Below, in pieces: positions 46,956 through 59,254 of a DNA stretch of 64,000 nucleotides; within the stretch, counting starts at the first letter, position 1, and every line of letters starts with the position of its first letter. This DNA comes from Myrica gale (taxonomy: Eukaryota; Streptophyta; Magnoliopsida; Fagales; Myricaceae), in assembly GCA_963930655.1 (NCBI GenBank), contig OZ005618.1, positions 19,619,001 through 19,683,000 of the forward strand. The letters run 5' to 3'. A model generated the notes under the pieces. That model was not told the origin of the DNA and searched no databases. It worked only from the letters and a program-made list of their open reading frames with translations. Both the position numbers and the translations under genes were made by a program.

Positions 46956-49900
46956 TGTCACACCCCGTGCCCGTACTTACCCCCTAGGCTCACCTATAGT
47001 TATGGTATGCATACGGACGAGGATTACGACACGAATTGATTAACATAATTCCTGGCGATTGGCTTTGAAAAGGCTTTGCAGAATCATTTAATTACGATTG
47101 GTTTAAAAAGTAGGAATACGACAATATGATATTTTATGGAAACCCAAATAATTTCAGGAGTTTAAAAGTTCTTGAGTTGAAATAATTGCGGAAATGGAAT
47201 TGTAATAATACCAAGAGCAATAATAAAGAAACGAAAGTAGGAAAAATCAAATGTGGCGTAGGGAAGAAATAGCATAAGAGATAATCGCAAAATGTAGATG
47301 CATAATTTTTGTTTTAGTAACAAGGAATCTCCCTTTTACAAATAACAAAAATCCTTCACGAGGATACAAAGTAAAGAGAAGATTTCTACAAAAGCGGAAG
47401 CTGTTTAAAGCTTTCCGTACTACAGTACCGTGAAACCGCTATACTGAACCCAAACTAGAAAGAGTAACAAAGGCTGAAGTCATCTAATCCTCCGGCTCGG
47501 TGTCGGAGGTCAGGTCTATAAACACCGTCTCTTCGGTACTTTCCGCCGGCGGGACCGGTGGAGGAGGAACGATGTGAAGGAGGGTCGGATCCACATCGAC
47601 CAGCCCGAAGTCTTCCACACGGGGGAGAGGGGGCAGGGGTGGCCCCTTGAGGAATCATTGGGGCTCGTACCCCAGGTATACCTCGAAGGTATCCGTAACA
47701 CATGTCCAGATCTTGACAACTAATATATGAGTGTCAAAGTCCATGGTTTGCTCGCTCGTGAATATCATCATCTGCCAAGTTTGAAGACCGCTGCCGAACA
47801 TACAAAGTAAGAAACAAGGAAGAAGGGTGAGTCCTATTGACTCAGTAAGGGGGGAGTGGGGATATAGTGTACAACCATATGAACATAAGTAACAAGCATA
47901 AAGAAGGAACAATAACTATACATGAATAATGCAGTATGAATGCATCCGTCTCCCGGTCACGTCATTTTCTCTCTTTCTTTCATTTTTCGGTCGGTAGAGG
48001 TGTCATTCTTCGCTCTGTTTACCCCCAGAGTTCGGGTTGTGCGTCCCTCCTCTCCTCTGGGACTGTCCCATGCCCCGGCACCAGGACCCGGTCAGGTGTA
48101 CATCGTTCCATCGCCAAGGGATACTAACCACTATCCTCTCAGTGGTGGTTTGCACTATCCCACTGTGAGCGGTACTGTCACTTGATCTCAGGAGCACCTC
48201 TGGGTACGAGTTTCTTTCCGGATGAATTATTACTCCCCATACCCATGAGATGTTTATGCAGTATGAAATATCATACTCATGGCAATCATACATTTCACAT
48301 AGGTCGTTTAATCACACATCCATATGCAATTTCACAATTAAAAGGAAAAGATATAACATAAAAAGAAAATGATTTTAATGCATATTAGATCTTTAAAAGA
48401 AGGAAACATGGTTCACGTACTAACTTTAAAATATTGGAACAAAGTCATCTATTTAAACTTTGATGATTATCTCTTAAGAATTCGTCAATGTCCCAATAAC
48501 AATGACAATACATAGTTTTTAGTTAGGAAGTAATAAACTATATTTTAATCAAATTATTATTATTATTATTTTTTTCCTTGTTCCAAGATCACAAAATTAT
48601 ACACAATATGATTTCATTCTTTCTCTTGCCTCTCAAGGTCATTCGGTCTCCAAAGGAGTCTCATTTAGGGCACTGTCGTGGCCCCTTTCATGTTCCCATA
48701 CTTCACTTGGCAAGTTTCACAACTCAAACTCATGAAAAGTTAAAACAAAAAGAAAGCCATACAAACGTCTATAGGAAAACAACATACAAGAAGAAAGAAA
48801 AAAAAATCATCCAAGCTCACATATGCAAAACATTTTTTTTGTCTTTTTCCTCTTGGTCCAACCTGTGTCCTATGTGGTATCTATTCCCCATCTATACTGA
48901 CAACACCTACATGCAAGTATCCAATCATCACTCAAACCTCAGGGCAATTAAGATTTTCCTTCACAACATGCAAAGATCAAGCATTCGGCCACATGCACCC
49001 ATCTTTTTCTTTTTCTTTTCCACTCTCATGCATGTGACTATATCAAAGGAAAACTTCTGAAACCATCATCTAGTTCCAGCCATGACCCTCAAGTGTGTTT
49101 CCCCATTTAAAGCAAGCCTATAACACCTTTACATAACAGCATCGAAGAAGAGTATAATTCATAAAATAAAAGCAGGTATAACATGACAATAGCATGCTTT
49201 CTCGCAAAAAGGCCAAGACAATAAGTCTTTCATGCAACTAAAACTTTCCCTTTACACATCAGCACCGAAGAAGAGTGTCAAAAGAGAAAAACATCAAACA
49301 AATCAATATCTAGCAAAAGTATAACGCGACAATATCAAAAATGCATCTTCATAGAAGCAAACAAGGGGTTCATAAAAGTAACCAGCAGGTATTAACGTCT
49401 ATCACCTGCACCTATATGGCAGTAGCATGTTTTCTAAAAAAAAACAAAGATTCATCACAAAAACCAGCAAGTATAACACGACAATATCAAGCTTTCACGC
49501 AGAAAAGGCCAAACCAAATCACTTTCTCTTCCCAAAGTCCTACATGCAGCTGAAAGTTCTCCCTTACCTGATTGGTTCGGCAATAGACTTTGAGCAAAGG
49601 TAAAGGCTAAAGCACTTTAAAGCACCTAAAAAACAAACATTCAAAAAGTAAGAGAAGGAGACAAAACATGGAGAAGACTGAACTTCCTAAAAGAGGGGGG
49701 GACAAGGGCTGACTGGCTGATTTTTCCTTGCACCTTTCGGTTTTTCTCCTTCACCCTTGGTCCTCTCCTTTCTCTCTTTCTTTTGGCCGAACTCTCCTTT
49801 CTCTCTTGGTTCTCTCCTTTCTCTCTTTGTCTCGGTCAGATGGCAGTTTCCTCATGCAACAAAGCCTTTATTGTAACTCACTCCCACTCTTCCTTTCGTT

Positions 49901-50659
49901 GGTAACGAAGTCCCCTCCTTACCCTATGGTCTACTGGTGCAGCCTAAGTCTTTAGGAGCAAATGATGTGCTGATGGTTAACTCAGAGACGACAACTCCTT
50001 CACAGGGTCATTCGGTCGGCCAAGAAGAGTATTTGAGCCATGTGTATGAGCATTTCTTCCCTAGGTAATCATGAGCTGAAGTTTACGCAGACAAGCTAAC
50101 AAAATAATTGGGTACAAGGGGCGGCAAGAGGAATAGTTGGCGCAAATGTTCGTTCAACCATTTCCTAGGCAATCTTTGTGATTGCTTCAAATCTTTTTGT
50201 CCATTCAAAAGCCACGAACTGCCCTTGCATCCCAACGTATACTTGCATGCACATGAAACAAAGAGAGGACCAATCAAACCACCCCATGCAGTCGGCTAAA
50301 TGAGGAAAAAAAATAAAACACATAGTTGGCTTTTATACATGATCGGCCACATATGAGACTCCATAACTGATATTCCAAGGATGTAAACATTAATTACCAA
50401 GATATAAAAGTAAAGAATATTAATTACCAAGATAATTGTAAGGTTTAAAAGCTAGATCAACAAAATAAAATAAAATTCAAGCTATATAAAGACAAATATA
50501 ATCATATATATGAAAATTAGGAGAATTAAAGATGTGCAAAACAAAATAATGTAAGTTCAAGGAGACAATAAATTAAATAAGAAAAGTCCACGTAGTAATA
50601 GTTATATATATATATATCATATATGTGTCCAACAAGTGAAAAAAAAGAGGGGCGTTACA
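46956..50659 (-). mobile_element. 3.7-kb solo LTR nested in the MULE
   Basis: Read on the minus strand it starts TGTAACGCCCCTC and ends CACGGGGTGTGACA, the TG...CA form of plant gypsy LTRs. It is flanked by a perfect 5-bp duplication ACTAT (46951-46955 and 50660-50664). No internal second LTR, primer site or polymerase domain was seen, so it is a solo LTR left by recombination. 3.7 kb is long for an LTR and suggests a Tat/Ogre-type or similar large element. It sits 30 bp beyond the stop codon of the GRF gene. Confidence 0.82.
47479..47912 (-). pseudogene. Degenerate ORF inside the LTR, LTR-sense
   Basis: On the LTR sense strand one frame ends DTFEVYLGYEPQ, a TGA follows, and the same frame goes on as FLKGPPLPPLPRVEDF, then VDPTLLHIVPPPPVPP and ETVFIDLTSDTEPED before the next stop. 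The Pro-rich and then acidic composition is coding-like, but I do not recognise the family. Whether the TGA is a mutation or an intron border is open. Confidence 0.4.
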
Positions 50660-50879
50660 ACTATGTAATAGGGTAGATTGTTTTGGGTTGTGTTAGTCAA
50701 TGACTGATTATAAATATTAATTTTGTAATGTATTAGGTAGGTGTCACTTGTGTTTTTCGGTGGTTAATGTAATAGGAAGATGTTAACTGGCTCAATGAAA
50801 TGTATTATGTTCTGGTCTAATTGTTGTTCTTCTTGTGGATTAAAGTGAGTTGTTGGATTGTTTCCCACTATTATATACA

Positions 50880-51033
50880 AGTGCTGTCAAATTGTGGTCC
50901 CAACAAACAGCGAAAGTGTTGTCCAAATGTGATCCCTGAAAACAGCCAAAGTGTTGTCCAAATGTGGTCCCTTGAAAACAACCAAAGTGCTGTCAAAATG
51001 TGGTACTAAAAAAAAAGCCAAAGTGTTGTCACA
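50880..51033. repeat. 35-36-bp tandem repeat array, over four copies
   Basis: Units start AGTG at 50880, 50915, 50950, 50986 and 51022. Consensus begins AGTGTTGTCCAAATGTGGTC and ends ACAGCCAA. It lies between the two inward-facing MULE genes, in non-coding DNA. Confidence 0.85.
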
Positions 51034-51729
51034 TGACACGTTACAACAGCTTGGGACAATTCTATTGGCAAAATTTAGCAACTCGTTTTTCTTATCACAA
51101 GCATTCTACCAGGAAAATGAGCATATGTCTATCTGGGGCAATGAAACACGTCATTCTCCTATCTGGATGGAAGTTATATTTATGATCTCTCCAAGTCGTT
51201 CAATGGCCAGCCAGTGTACTCTTTACAAACATCTTTCAAAAATATCTACAAAAAAGAGATTGTTCTGCGTAAGCATATATTATATACCCAGTTCACAAAA
51301 TATTTGTCCCAACATTACAAAATATGTGCTTCCATTACAACATGATCCATAACATTGAAGCAAGAATTCTCGAGAACCCAGTTCCAAAAAACATGGTTAT
51401 GGAAGCGAAAGATCCCTATACAACCCGTCAATAAGAATCCCTGCAAAAAAAAAAAAAAACAAAATGACTATCAGCACATCATACTTTTTGATGTCACAAT
51501 ATATTCTGCTAGTTCAAATTCAGCATTTCAACTCTTACCACAATTACAAAAAAAGACACATGCCTCTCTAATAAAATATGTCAGCTACTGCCCCTACCTA
51601 CATCAGCATCAAACAATTCAACATCTTCCTGCCATCTCTCATAAATATTACAAATTTACGTATTACAACAATGGACCTAAAAAATATAAAAGAAACGAAC
51701 GCATCACATGATCGAGCAGGATTAGGAGT

Positions 51730-54690
51730 CTATACTCTCCCTCTTCCTCTACCCCTTCCTCTGCCCCTTCCTCTTCCCTTGTCACAACCTCTAGCAGTGG
51801 CAGCCCCACCCTGGCCATTTACGTAGTATAGAAGAAAACATGATAGTACTTAAGCGTTAGGTAGTCAACTAATTACAGAAAAATAAATCTGAACTAAATG
51901 AAGATCGGAACAAATTTACCTCTTGCTAATTAATTTTAGTTTTCCCTTGTACAAAGGTTGTTTTCTTCTTTTTCCTCCACACATTTTTGTTCGGATTTTC
52001 AGGATGCGAACACTTCCTCGCATTGTGTCCCTTAGTATCACAATTACCGCATCTCACCAAATATCCCGCTCTGTTGAGCTTCTAAGGGACAACCGATTCG
52101 TCGGGCTCTCTTCTTCACAGCTTCCTTGGTCTCCCCGGTTGAACTCGAACGATAGGTGGGAGGATCTGATCGTTGGTGGGATCCACAACCAATCTCTGGT
52201 CCAGGCATAGTATGTATCTCATACTCGTATGATCTAAAGTAAGTGGCCATGCGATACCACTTTGAGACATAATCTTCGGTGCGATGTTTACGCAAGTAGA
52301 TCGTTGAACATGCATGGATACACGGGATGCCACATAATTGCCATTTCCCGTAAGTACAGGTGAGTGCGTCAAGATCAACTACTCTCTGTGTCTCAAATGC
52401 GTGATTAACTTCGATCTCCAACCCAGTTTTCCATCTACAAACACAAACTCATGCGTCACTCTTTATCTTTTCCAGTTTCTTAAAAATCTTGGGACATAAC
52501 GACTCCAGATTCTGGCTAATCACAGCCTCAACCCCATTTTTCTTTTTGTAAAATCTCAGAATTAGTTGCTGCCTTATTACTTCGATCAATGTAATGATTG
52601 GCTTCTCACGTGCTTCTCTGATCCACGCATTAAATGTTTCAGCAACGTTATTCAAGAACATATCGCTCTTGCAACCTATACCGAAAGCATGCTTAAACCA
52701 TAAGGTGGGATTGATCTTTATCAGCTTCTCGTGGGCACCCGGGCTTATAACCTCAATTTTTCACATTGCCACATCAAAGGTAACATGGTTTGTGGCAGTT
52801 GCAGCAGCCCATAAAGCGTCCTTTAGCGCTTATCCTTAAATCCAACACTCTTTAGTTTGGCATGTATATGGCGGAGGCAACTGCTATGATCAGCCTCTGA
52901 AAGTTCATTATCAAAGACAAGGCTCAAGCCTTGTAATATAACATAATGTTAATGTTAAGACCACAAATATCTTGTTTCAACCTCTACTAAAAATTGGAAA
53001 TAAACACATTACCTTTTTGCCTTATCACTTATGAAAGTCCATTCATGAACTTCGACCGAGCCAATATTGCTCAACAATTGCATCATGAACAAAGACCACG
53101 AATATCTTGTTTCAGCCTCCACCATAGCATATGCGATAGGAAACATGTCGTCGTTCTCATATTTCCCGATAGCACATAGAAGTTGTCCTCCAAACTGACC
53201 TTTGAGGTGAAATCCATCAACGCTGATGATGGGTCTACAATGCATTAGACCCGCTTTATATGCAGCAAGGTAGATATACAATGTCAGGAAGTGTTGCCTG
53301 GTCTTTAGAAGGGTGACAATGCTGCTAAGGTTCCAATTTTTGGATTGCCAAACCGTATTAACGAGTGTATTTAAATTGTTCTGCTTGGTTTCCATTCACC
53401 TTCTCCAATGCAAGTCTTTTAGCCCTATAACAGCGGTGCAATGGAACTTTAGTGTTAAAGTCTCTTTTGATCTGGGTTTGCAATTCAGATGTAAGCCAAC
53501 CAGGATGATCTCTGAAGTCCTGCAGGTAATGCTGGGCCAAGAATGCAACATCACATTTTCAATTGATGTAGTGAGAACCACATGTGCGCTCATACATGAA
53601 ATGTGTGATCTGAAACCCTTCTCGGTCATTCATCTCCTCCACGAAGATGTACCAATCACATGCATATCGTTTACAAATTGCCTGCACACATATCTTGTCA
53701 TTGTGCAAGTAGTGGAAGTCAAACTATTTATGTGCTGCGCATCGCCTCAAAGTCGTCCTCACTATTTGGATAGTGAGAAATATCATCCCTTGCTCCAGTG
53801 TCACCTCACCATGCAGATCATTAATATTGAACTTGTGGAACCTTCTTCTTTTACGTGGGGCTCCATCACCTTCAGACACGTCTGGGCTATTAAAGTCATC
53901 ACTTGCAGCGTAATCTGAAGAAACATCATCATCGTCGTTCTCCACCTCAGGACCTGAAAAAGCCCCAAACCAATCCACCTCTGGGCCACCATCTTCCGCG
54001 GCACGGGTTGGACTCTCCACATCCTCAAATAAATCTGATTCGTCTATGTTAGCATCACTGAAGTCCTTTATGTCAGTGTCGTAATTAGATACCCCGTCGT
54101 CTCCCTTCTGATCAGATTCATCAATTAGATTACCAATCTAAAAGACTCTACGAGTGGACCTCCTTCTCACAGCTCATTTAGAAGGTTTACCATCATCATT
54201 AGAAACAACCTCATTCACCTCAACCCTCACATCATCCAAATTTCTATCATCCTCACCAATGTTCAATCCAGCCCCATCTCCCTCCACAAAATACCTACCC
54301 TTTAAGTGCTCGCTGCCATCTCCCTCCCTCGTCCCGTGTCCATCTTCACCACATTCATGCCCCAGGGTAGCTGTCAAGCTAGTAGGGGGTCTACTGGGTC
54401 AACAAACTCAGGAGAATAAATAGCATGCTCTACAAATATGTTCAAGAGTTTTTTTATTCTCTTTCAGCGCGACCTTCGTCAACTCAATGATATCCTTAGC
54501 TCCGCTCATCGCCTTTACTACAACCCAATCCTCATCAAAATTATACCACAAGTCCCCAGTTGAACAATACTCAAGTCCTTTCACACAATTTTGAAACTCT
54601 CTCACAGACATATAAACCACATGGAGTTTTCCCACATCAGTTGAACAATACCCAAGTCCTGCCCACAAACTGCCCACCATGGTATACCAT
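51730..54690 (-). pseudogene. MURA-type transposase of the MULE, degenerate
   Basis: Domains in order on the minus strand: N-terminal PB1-like region (54408-54680, DLWYNFDEDWVVVKAMSG); acidic linker and MuDR DNA-binding start (53724-54130, RKRRRFHKFNINDLHGEVTL, EQGMIF); helix region (HYLQDFRDHPGWLTSELQ, CYRAKRLALEKVNGNQAEQF near 53380-53540); DDE core with first Asp in ISVDGFHLKG and second in FISDKAKR (53010-53260); LRHIHAKLK and VAETFNAWIREAREKP (52450-52930); SWIM finger CTYGKWQLCGIPCIHAC (about 52270-52360); CCHC knuckle CGNCDTKGHNARKC (about 52015-52060); and a Gly-Arg repeat tail ending at 51730. Several frameshifts and stops interrupt it (around 53350, around 52830 after FKDKR, and a TAG near 51927), so it cannot make a full transposase. 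Confidence 0.88.
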
Positions 54691-54699
54691 TATACGAAG

Positions 54700-56039
54700 C
54701 AAACCTGAAAAATTAATCAATAGTTTGTAAGTAACTATACTAAAGGGCTCAAACAAAATCAAAATTCAGTGACTAAAAAATCAAACTTCCCTTTAAGGAC
54801 CATAACCATTTAATAAGTCAACTGAAAAATACTATTAGATGGGACCACAAGCACCGTTAAACAACATTCTCTTTAATACTAAAGTAATAAATGCAGCACA
54901 AACATATATTGCATTCACTACACTACAAAACAAGCCAACAAGGACATAGAGGCATCCAATCTTGGCAATCAAGACACCCTGACCAGCTGCTAAGCTAATA
55001 ACTTACTACTTTGTCACTTCTTTGATACCAATACCCTCGTATGCTCGGTTCATTGTGAATGTAAATGATTTATTATTTTTTTCGTGAGAAGTTCATCATA
55101 TCTTATCTTAATTTTGTTTATTCTTTCTTCGGCAAAATAGCTATTGGCTCAATCCTTTCACTTGTAAATTTTCGTATCAAGCAAATGAAAAGAAAATCCA
55201 AAGGAGGTAAAAGAGAGAAAGGAAAAAAGGCCTTTGAAACTCACTATATAAGTGAAGTTAATAGGGGTGGAGAATAGAACTGAAAGTGTTATTAGTAGAT
55301 ATTGTCTTGTATCAATGCAATTATAGATGGTTCAAATTTTGAGAAGACTTCTAAGCAATTATGTATCACCATACACAACGGGTATGCAGATCTAAGCGCT
55401 CATAAACTGCGCAGTGTGTATCCTAGTTTTTTGTTTTTTTTTTCTGTCTGGGCATATCATATCAACACGAACATATTTTATTGCAACTCATAAAGTGTAT
55501 GTGCTATAAAACCACAACAAACCAACAACAATAATATATTTTCTAAAGGCTCTGACATGGAACACAACAGATCTGGACAAATTTCTTTAAACAAACAAAA
55601 CGAATCCAGACAAAAAGCATAAAGGAGTTTGTCTTACTCACTTCACACACAGTTTAAAAATACTTGACCCACATTTTAATGAATTTGTCTAACCTTTTTA
55701 AAATCAGAGACAAGACATTATCATATGGTCACACATACGGGTTCAAAAAGTGTAGACTTTTATACTATCAAATACGTGAGAAACTGAAAACAAATGGGTA
55801 ACTGAAACACTACTATATAAGTGAGAAACTATATGCCACATTCTCTATCTCTTCCTATTACTGCGTCCAAAACGCTCCCAAGCCACCTATGTTGAACCCA
55901 AAGAAGCTGAATGAGTTAGCTCTATCTACCTCGTCTACCGAAATATCAAAGGAGACAAATCCCAAAGTAGATCTGTATGAAGCTTAGTGCTTTCTAACTG
56001 GAGCAAGCTTAGTTAGTGGTTTCAAAACAATGCAAAGGA
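54700..56039. other. MURA 5' flank inside the MULE
   Basis: No gene is supported. It is probably leader, intron and non-coding MULE interior between the N-terminal MURA exon and the right TIR. Confidence 0.4.
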
Positions 56040-56538
56040 GACTAGGGTTTGAAGACTTCTCTGCCAGCGAAGGAAAATTTCAGAGACTCATGGAATGACC
56101 ATGGATACACGGGGGGAGGAGTTAACTGATTGCTCAACATCAGCTAGTGCGAAACACACCGTTCAGTTGAAACTTTTGTCTTACTCTTTTTTTAAAGGCA
56201 TGATAAAAAACTGGAAATAAATAGCATACCTTTATGAAAGGGATGCGGGGGAAGTGACTAACATTGGTCTTGGAGGATAGCACCTGCAATGTACAACTTC
56301 AATTAGATTGCATGAGAGCTACTGGTCGTTTAGGCTAATTCGATTCAACTGGTGGGATGACGTGGAAATGGGTTGCTTATGTGGAAAATGGGGCTGATGT
56401 GGAAAAATATTTCGTTAGTTAGACTAACAGAATGTAACAGCTGAACTATTTTTTTAAGTATAGAAAATTTGAAACATTAAGGTTTATGACTAAAAATGAA
56501 AAGGGATGAAAATCCAGTGACTAAAAAGTAAATCTCCC
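56040..56538 (-). repeat. Right TIR of the MULE
   Basis: Inverted counterpart of 45070-45535; see that entry for shared blocks. It presumably held the MURA promoter. The inner boundary is near 56040, where the 'aaaccctag' text shared with the left TIR ends. Confidence 0.88.
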
Positions 56539-57129
56539 TTATCTTTTACATTAGACTTTAGTCTAAAGCTTTATTTTTTTTTTGGAGGAGTCCTCCAAAC
56601 TATGTTCCTTGAGTTTTATTTGAACGCGGATCTTACTCAGAACAAAAATAAAAACATTCAATTTCAAAGGCGTAATTAATTTTATTTTCAGAAAATTCCA
56701 TTAACAAATCCTCTCCCTCCCCTCAATTAATATTTTCAACCCATTTACATATTTGCATTGCACTTTGATCAATTCACCTGCCATCGAGAGGGATTCAAGA
56801 TAAAGAGACAGCAAGTAAATTTCTTACCATAAGACACCAAGCACATCAGACAACTGAAGTTGTTTTGCCAGATCTGCATGCGAATATCACCAAGTGAATC
56901 TTCCGTCTGACCAAAATGAGATGAACAAACGGGTATGGATTAAACTTATGAGAGCAATGAAAAATGCCCAGAAAGTCCTATGTTTTTGCACTGTTGCACA
57001 TATCGGTCAACTCCTCAGAAACTTTAGATGGCAAATCTCTATAGTATTAAAATATTATAATTTAAAAGATTCAAAAGCTGTTAAACATGCTTAGCACGTC
57101 GAAAAAAAAAAACCACAAAAAAATCGTAG

Positions 57130-57177
57130 TGGGCTAGCGTGGACTGGCCAGGCATCACCGAAGAGGACCGAAGCCCA
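57130..57177 (+). promoter_or_regulatory. Site II-like motifs upstream of COX7a-like gene
   Basis: TGGGCT at 57130-57135 and its complement AGCCCA at 57172-57177 lie 100-200 bp before the presumed leader exon. TGGGCY site II pairs are typical of plant nuclear genes for respiratory-chain proteins. Motif seen; role inferred. Confidence 0.5.
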
Positions 57178-57289
57178 AATGCTTATCGATGATGTGGCAA
57201 GCAAATGGCATTGGCACTGAAATCCAGTGTACAGACATCACCGTAGAGGATCGAATCTCTCCACCCCAGTACATTGCCTATCCCTACTC

Positions 57290-57377
57290 ATTTGTCATTC
57301 CCCACAATTTCTTCTCCCCGGCAGTAGCGTCCGCTCCGAAACGGTGCAACCCTATTTCACCCAAAATCTCTATCTCA
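57290..57377 (+). other. Likely 5' UTR exon of COX7a-like gene
   Basis: Ends ATCTCAG|GTAATCAT at 57377. The matching acceptor is ATATTACAG at 59245-59253, directly before the start codon, so the UTR intron would be about 1.88 kb. The exon start is unknown. Confidence 0.5.
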
Positions 57378-59254
57378 GGTAATCATTTATCGTTCATTCC
57401 CCATGTCCTTGTCTGAAAATTAGGATATTCCAGATCAGTTTTTGCTGTTTTAGATCTGGGGTTAGTGGCAGTTGTAATCTTCCCACCTTTAATTGGAACT
57501 TTAATCTGGAGAATTTTTGTGTGTATATTAATATCCTTGTTTCGTTTTTATGGTCCCCTTTTCTTATTGGCCTGATCGGATATGTTTTCTAGATTATATC
57601 TTCGGTTTGTTGAATGCAATCTTGCTCTTCTGATTCTTTACCGTCTGTGGTCATGGTCATACCCTTTTGGGTTAATTGGAACGGTTTATAAGTTTCTGGT
57701 AGGTGATCAGCAGAAACTACCCTCAGCCTGTTTGGCAGGGGCTTTTTGCTGCTTCTGTCAGCGGCTTGAGCTGTTTATGTGGCTTGCAGCTGCAGCTTCT
57801 CATATTCTGAAAATCAGGCCTGGGTTTCATGGGAGTTCGAGAAGATATAGGAGAGTGATTAGACCTATATTTGTTTTGGCTTTTGAAATGGTCTCTTATA
57901 TTATTGTACCATATCAAATTAAACGATGAGAATTCAGCCTTATTTATGCTCTGACAGCTTGCGGTTTTTGGTACGAGCCACAAATCAAATGAAACTAATG
58001 AAACTCCCTATGCATTGTTACCTTAATGATAGTTGACAAAAAAAATCCCAGGGAGAATGTTTCCAGCGGGAGTAAATGTTTCACACCACTTCAATTGTAA
58101 GTAATAGAATACTTTCAGGATACGAGCAATGACAGGCCAATTTACTGCCCTAAGAATGAGGAACCTAATGGATGACTTGTTTAGCTAATCTTAATTTGCA
58201 ATTGTCTGCCACTATGAAGTCTTCCCAAAGATCAACATGTTTGGCATCCCTTAAAGCTCCCAAGGCTATCCTATTCTTAAGGAACCTAATTGATGAATTT
58301 AGCTAAGCATCTATCAACTAATCTTTATTTGCAATTGGCTACCACTATGAAGTCTCCCTGAAGATCAACGTGTTCAGCATCCCTTCGAAAGCTCCCTAGG
58401 CTATCATATGTTAGCCTTTAAGCTACCCTTCAAAAGATTATAAGGTTACGTCTGTCCTCTCATCAGAATGCTATTTTCTTACCCTGAAGTTTAAGCCTAT
58501 TGAAAACTTGTCAAGGGCATGATAGTTAATGCCCGTTGTTGGGCATGCTATGTTGGTGATTGGGGCAGCCCCTTTGTGTCCCCTACTTTTTCCATTGATG
58601 CAATAACAGTAATTGCAGAAAGAGAAAAAAAAAACAAAAAAGGATTGTTTCCCAATCCATTGCCCTGTCAACTTGGCACCATAGAAGCTGGTACAGTGGA
58701 GTCCAACAATGCCGAGTGGAAAACTTCTTGGTTTGACGATTCATTTTAGACAATAAAGTTGGGTCTTCCTTCACGCAGAAGCTTCATGCATACCGTACGT
58801 GTAATACTTAGGTTCACTACTTAATTAAATTCAGCAGAGGAAGAATGCAAAAATTGAGATGTATGATTGGTCTAGGTTAGCTTCTTTGGCTATATTTGAA
58901 AGCAGTGGTGCAAGAATTGAATAGAAGGGCAATTAGCTTAACAATTTTTCCTTTTGGTTCTTGGTCCAGGGTTATTTACTAGTCCTGTTTTTGTAACCTG
59001 TGTTGATTCCGCGAAGTGATTTTCTGTTTTATGTTCTTGTTAGTTATTTTCTATTACATGTTGTTTGCATGGCTCCTTCATCATTCTATGAAGACTGATT
59101 TCATTGTAAGCATCATAACCTCTCATCATGAAGTATGTTTTCGGCATATGTGCGTTGTTGTTTTTTATCTTTTTGGGAAAGGGTACTGGGAGTTTGAGGA
59201 CTGCATGTAGGCTTTAGTAGTGCGCTAAAATGTGAGTTTAGTTCATATTACAGC

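Larger units (their letters stand above)
45070..56538. mobile_element. 11.5-kb Mutator-like element (MULE) with two genes and nested LTR
   Basis: Long terminal inverted repeats (about 45070-45535 and 56040-56538) begin AGGAAATTTGATTTTTAATC on the left and GGGAGATTTACTTTTTAGTC on the complement of the right. The flanks TTATATTTA (45061-45069) and TTATCTTTT (56539-56547) match at 7 of 9 positions, the target duplication size of Mutator. It carries a degenerate MURA transposase on the minus strand (51730-54690) and a GRF-type gene on the plus strand (46431-46925), so both are read inward from the TIRs, as mudrA and mudrB are in maize MuDR. A 3,704-bp solo LTR is inserted at 46956, so the original element was about 7.8 kb. 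With MURA broken, it is no longer autonomous. Confidence 0.9.

Noticed and set aside
48578-49060. 160-aa plus-strand open frame inside the solo LTR
   Set aside because: It is antisense to the LTR, rich in His/Lys/Phe low-complexity sequence, with no recognisable domain.
50880-51033. CRISPR-like array
   Set aside because: Units are head-to-tail with no unique spacers, in plant DNA inside a MULE; an ordinary minisatellite.
57582-57929. 115-aa plus-strand open frame
   Set aside because: It lies within the proposed leader intron of the COX7a-like gene, starts in A+T-rich DNA and has no recognisable domain.
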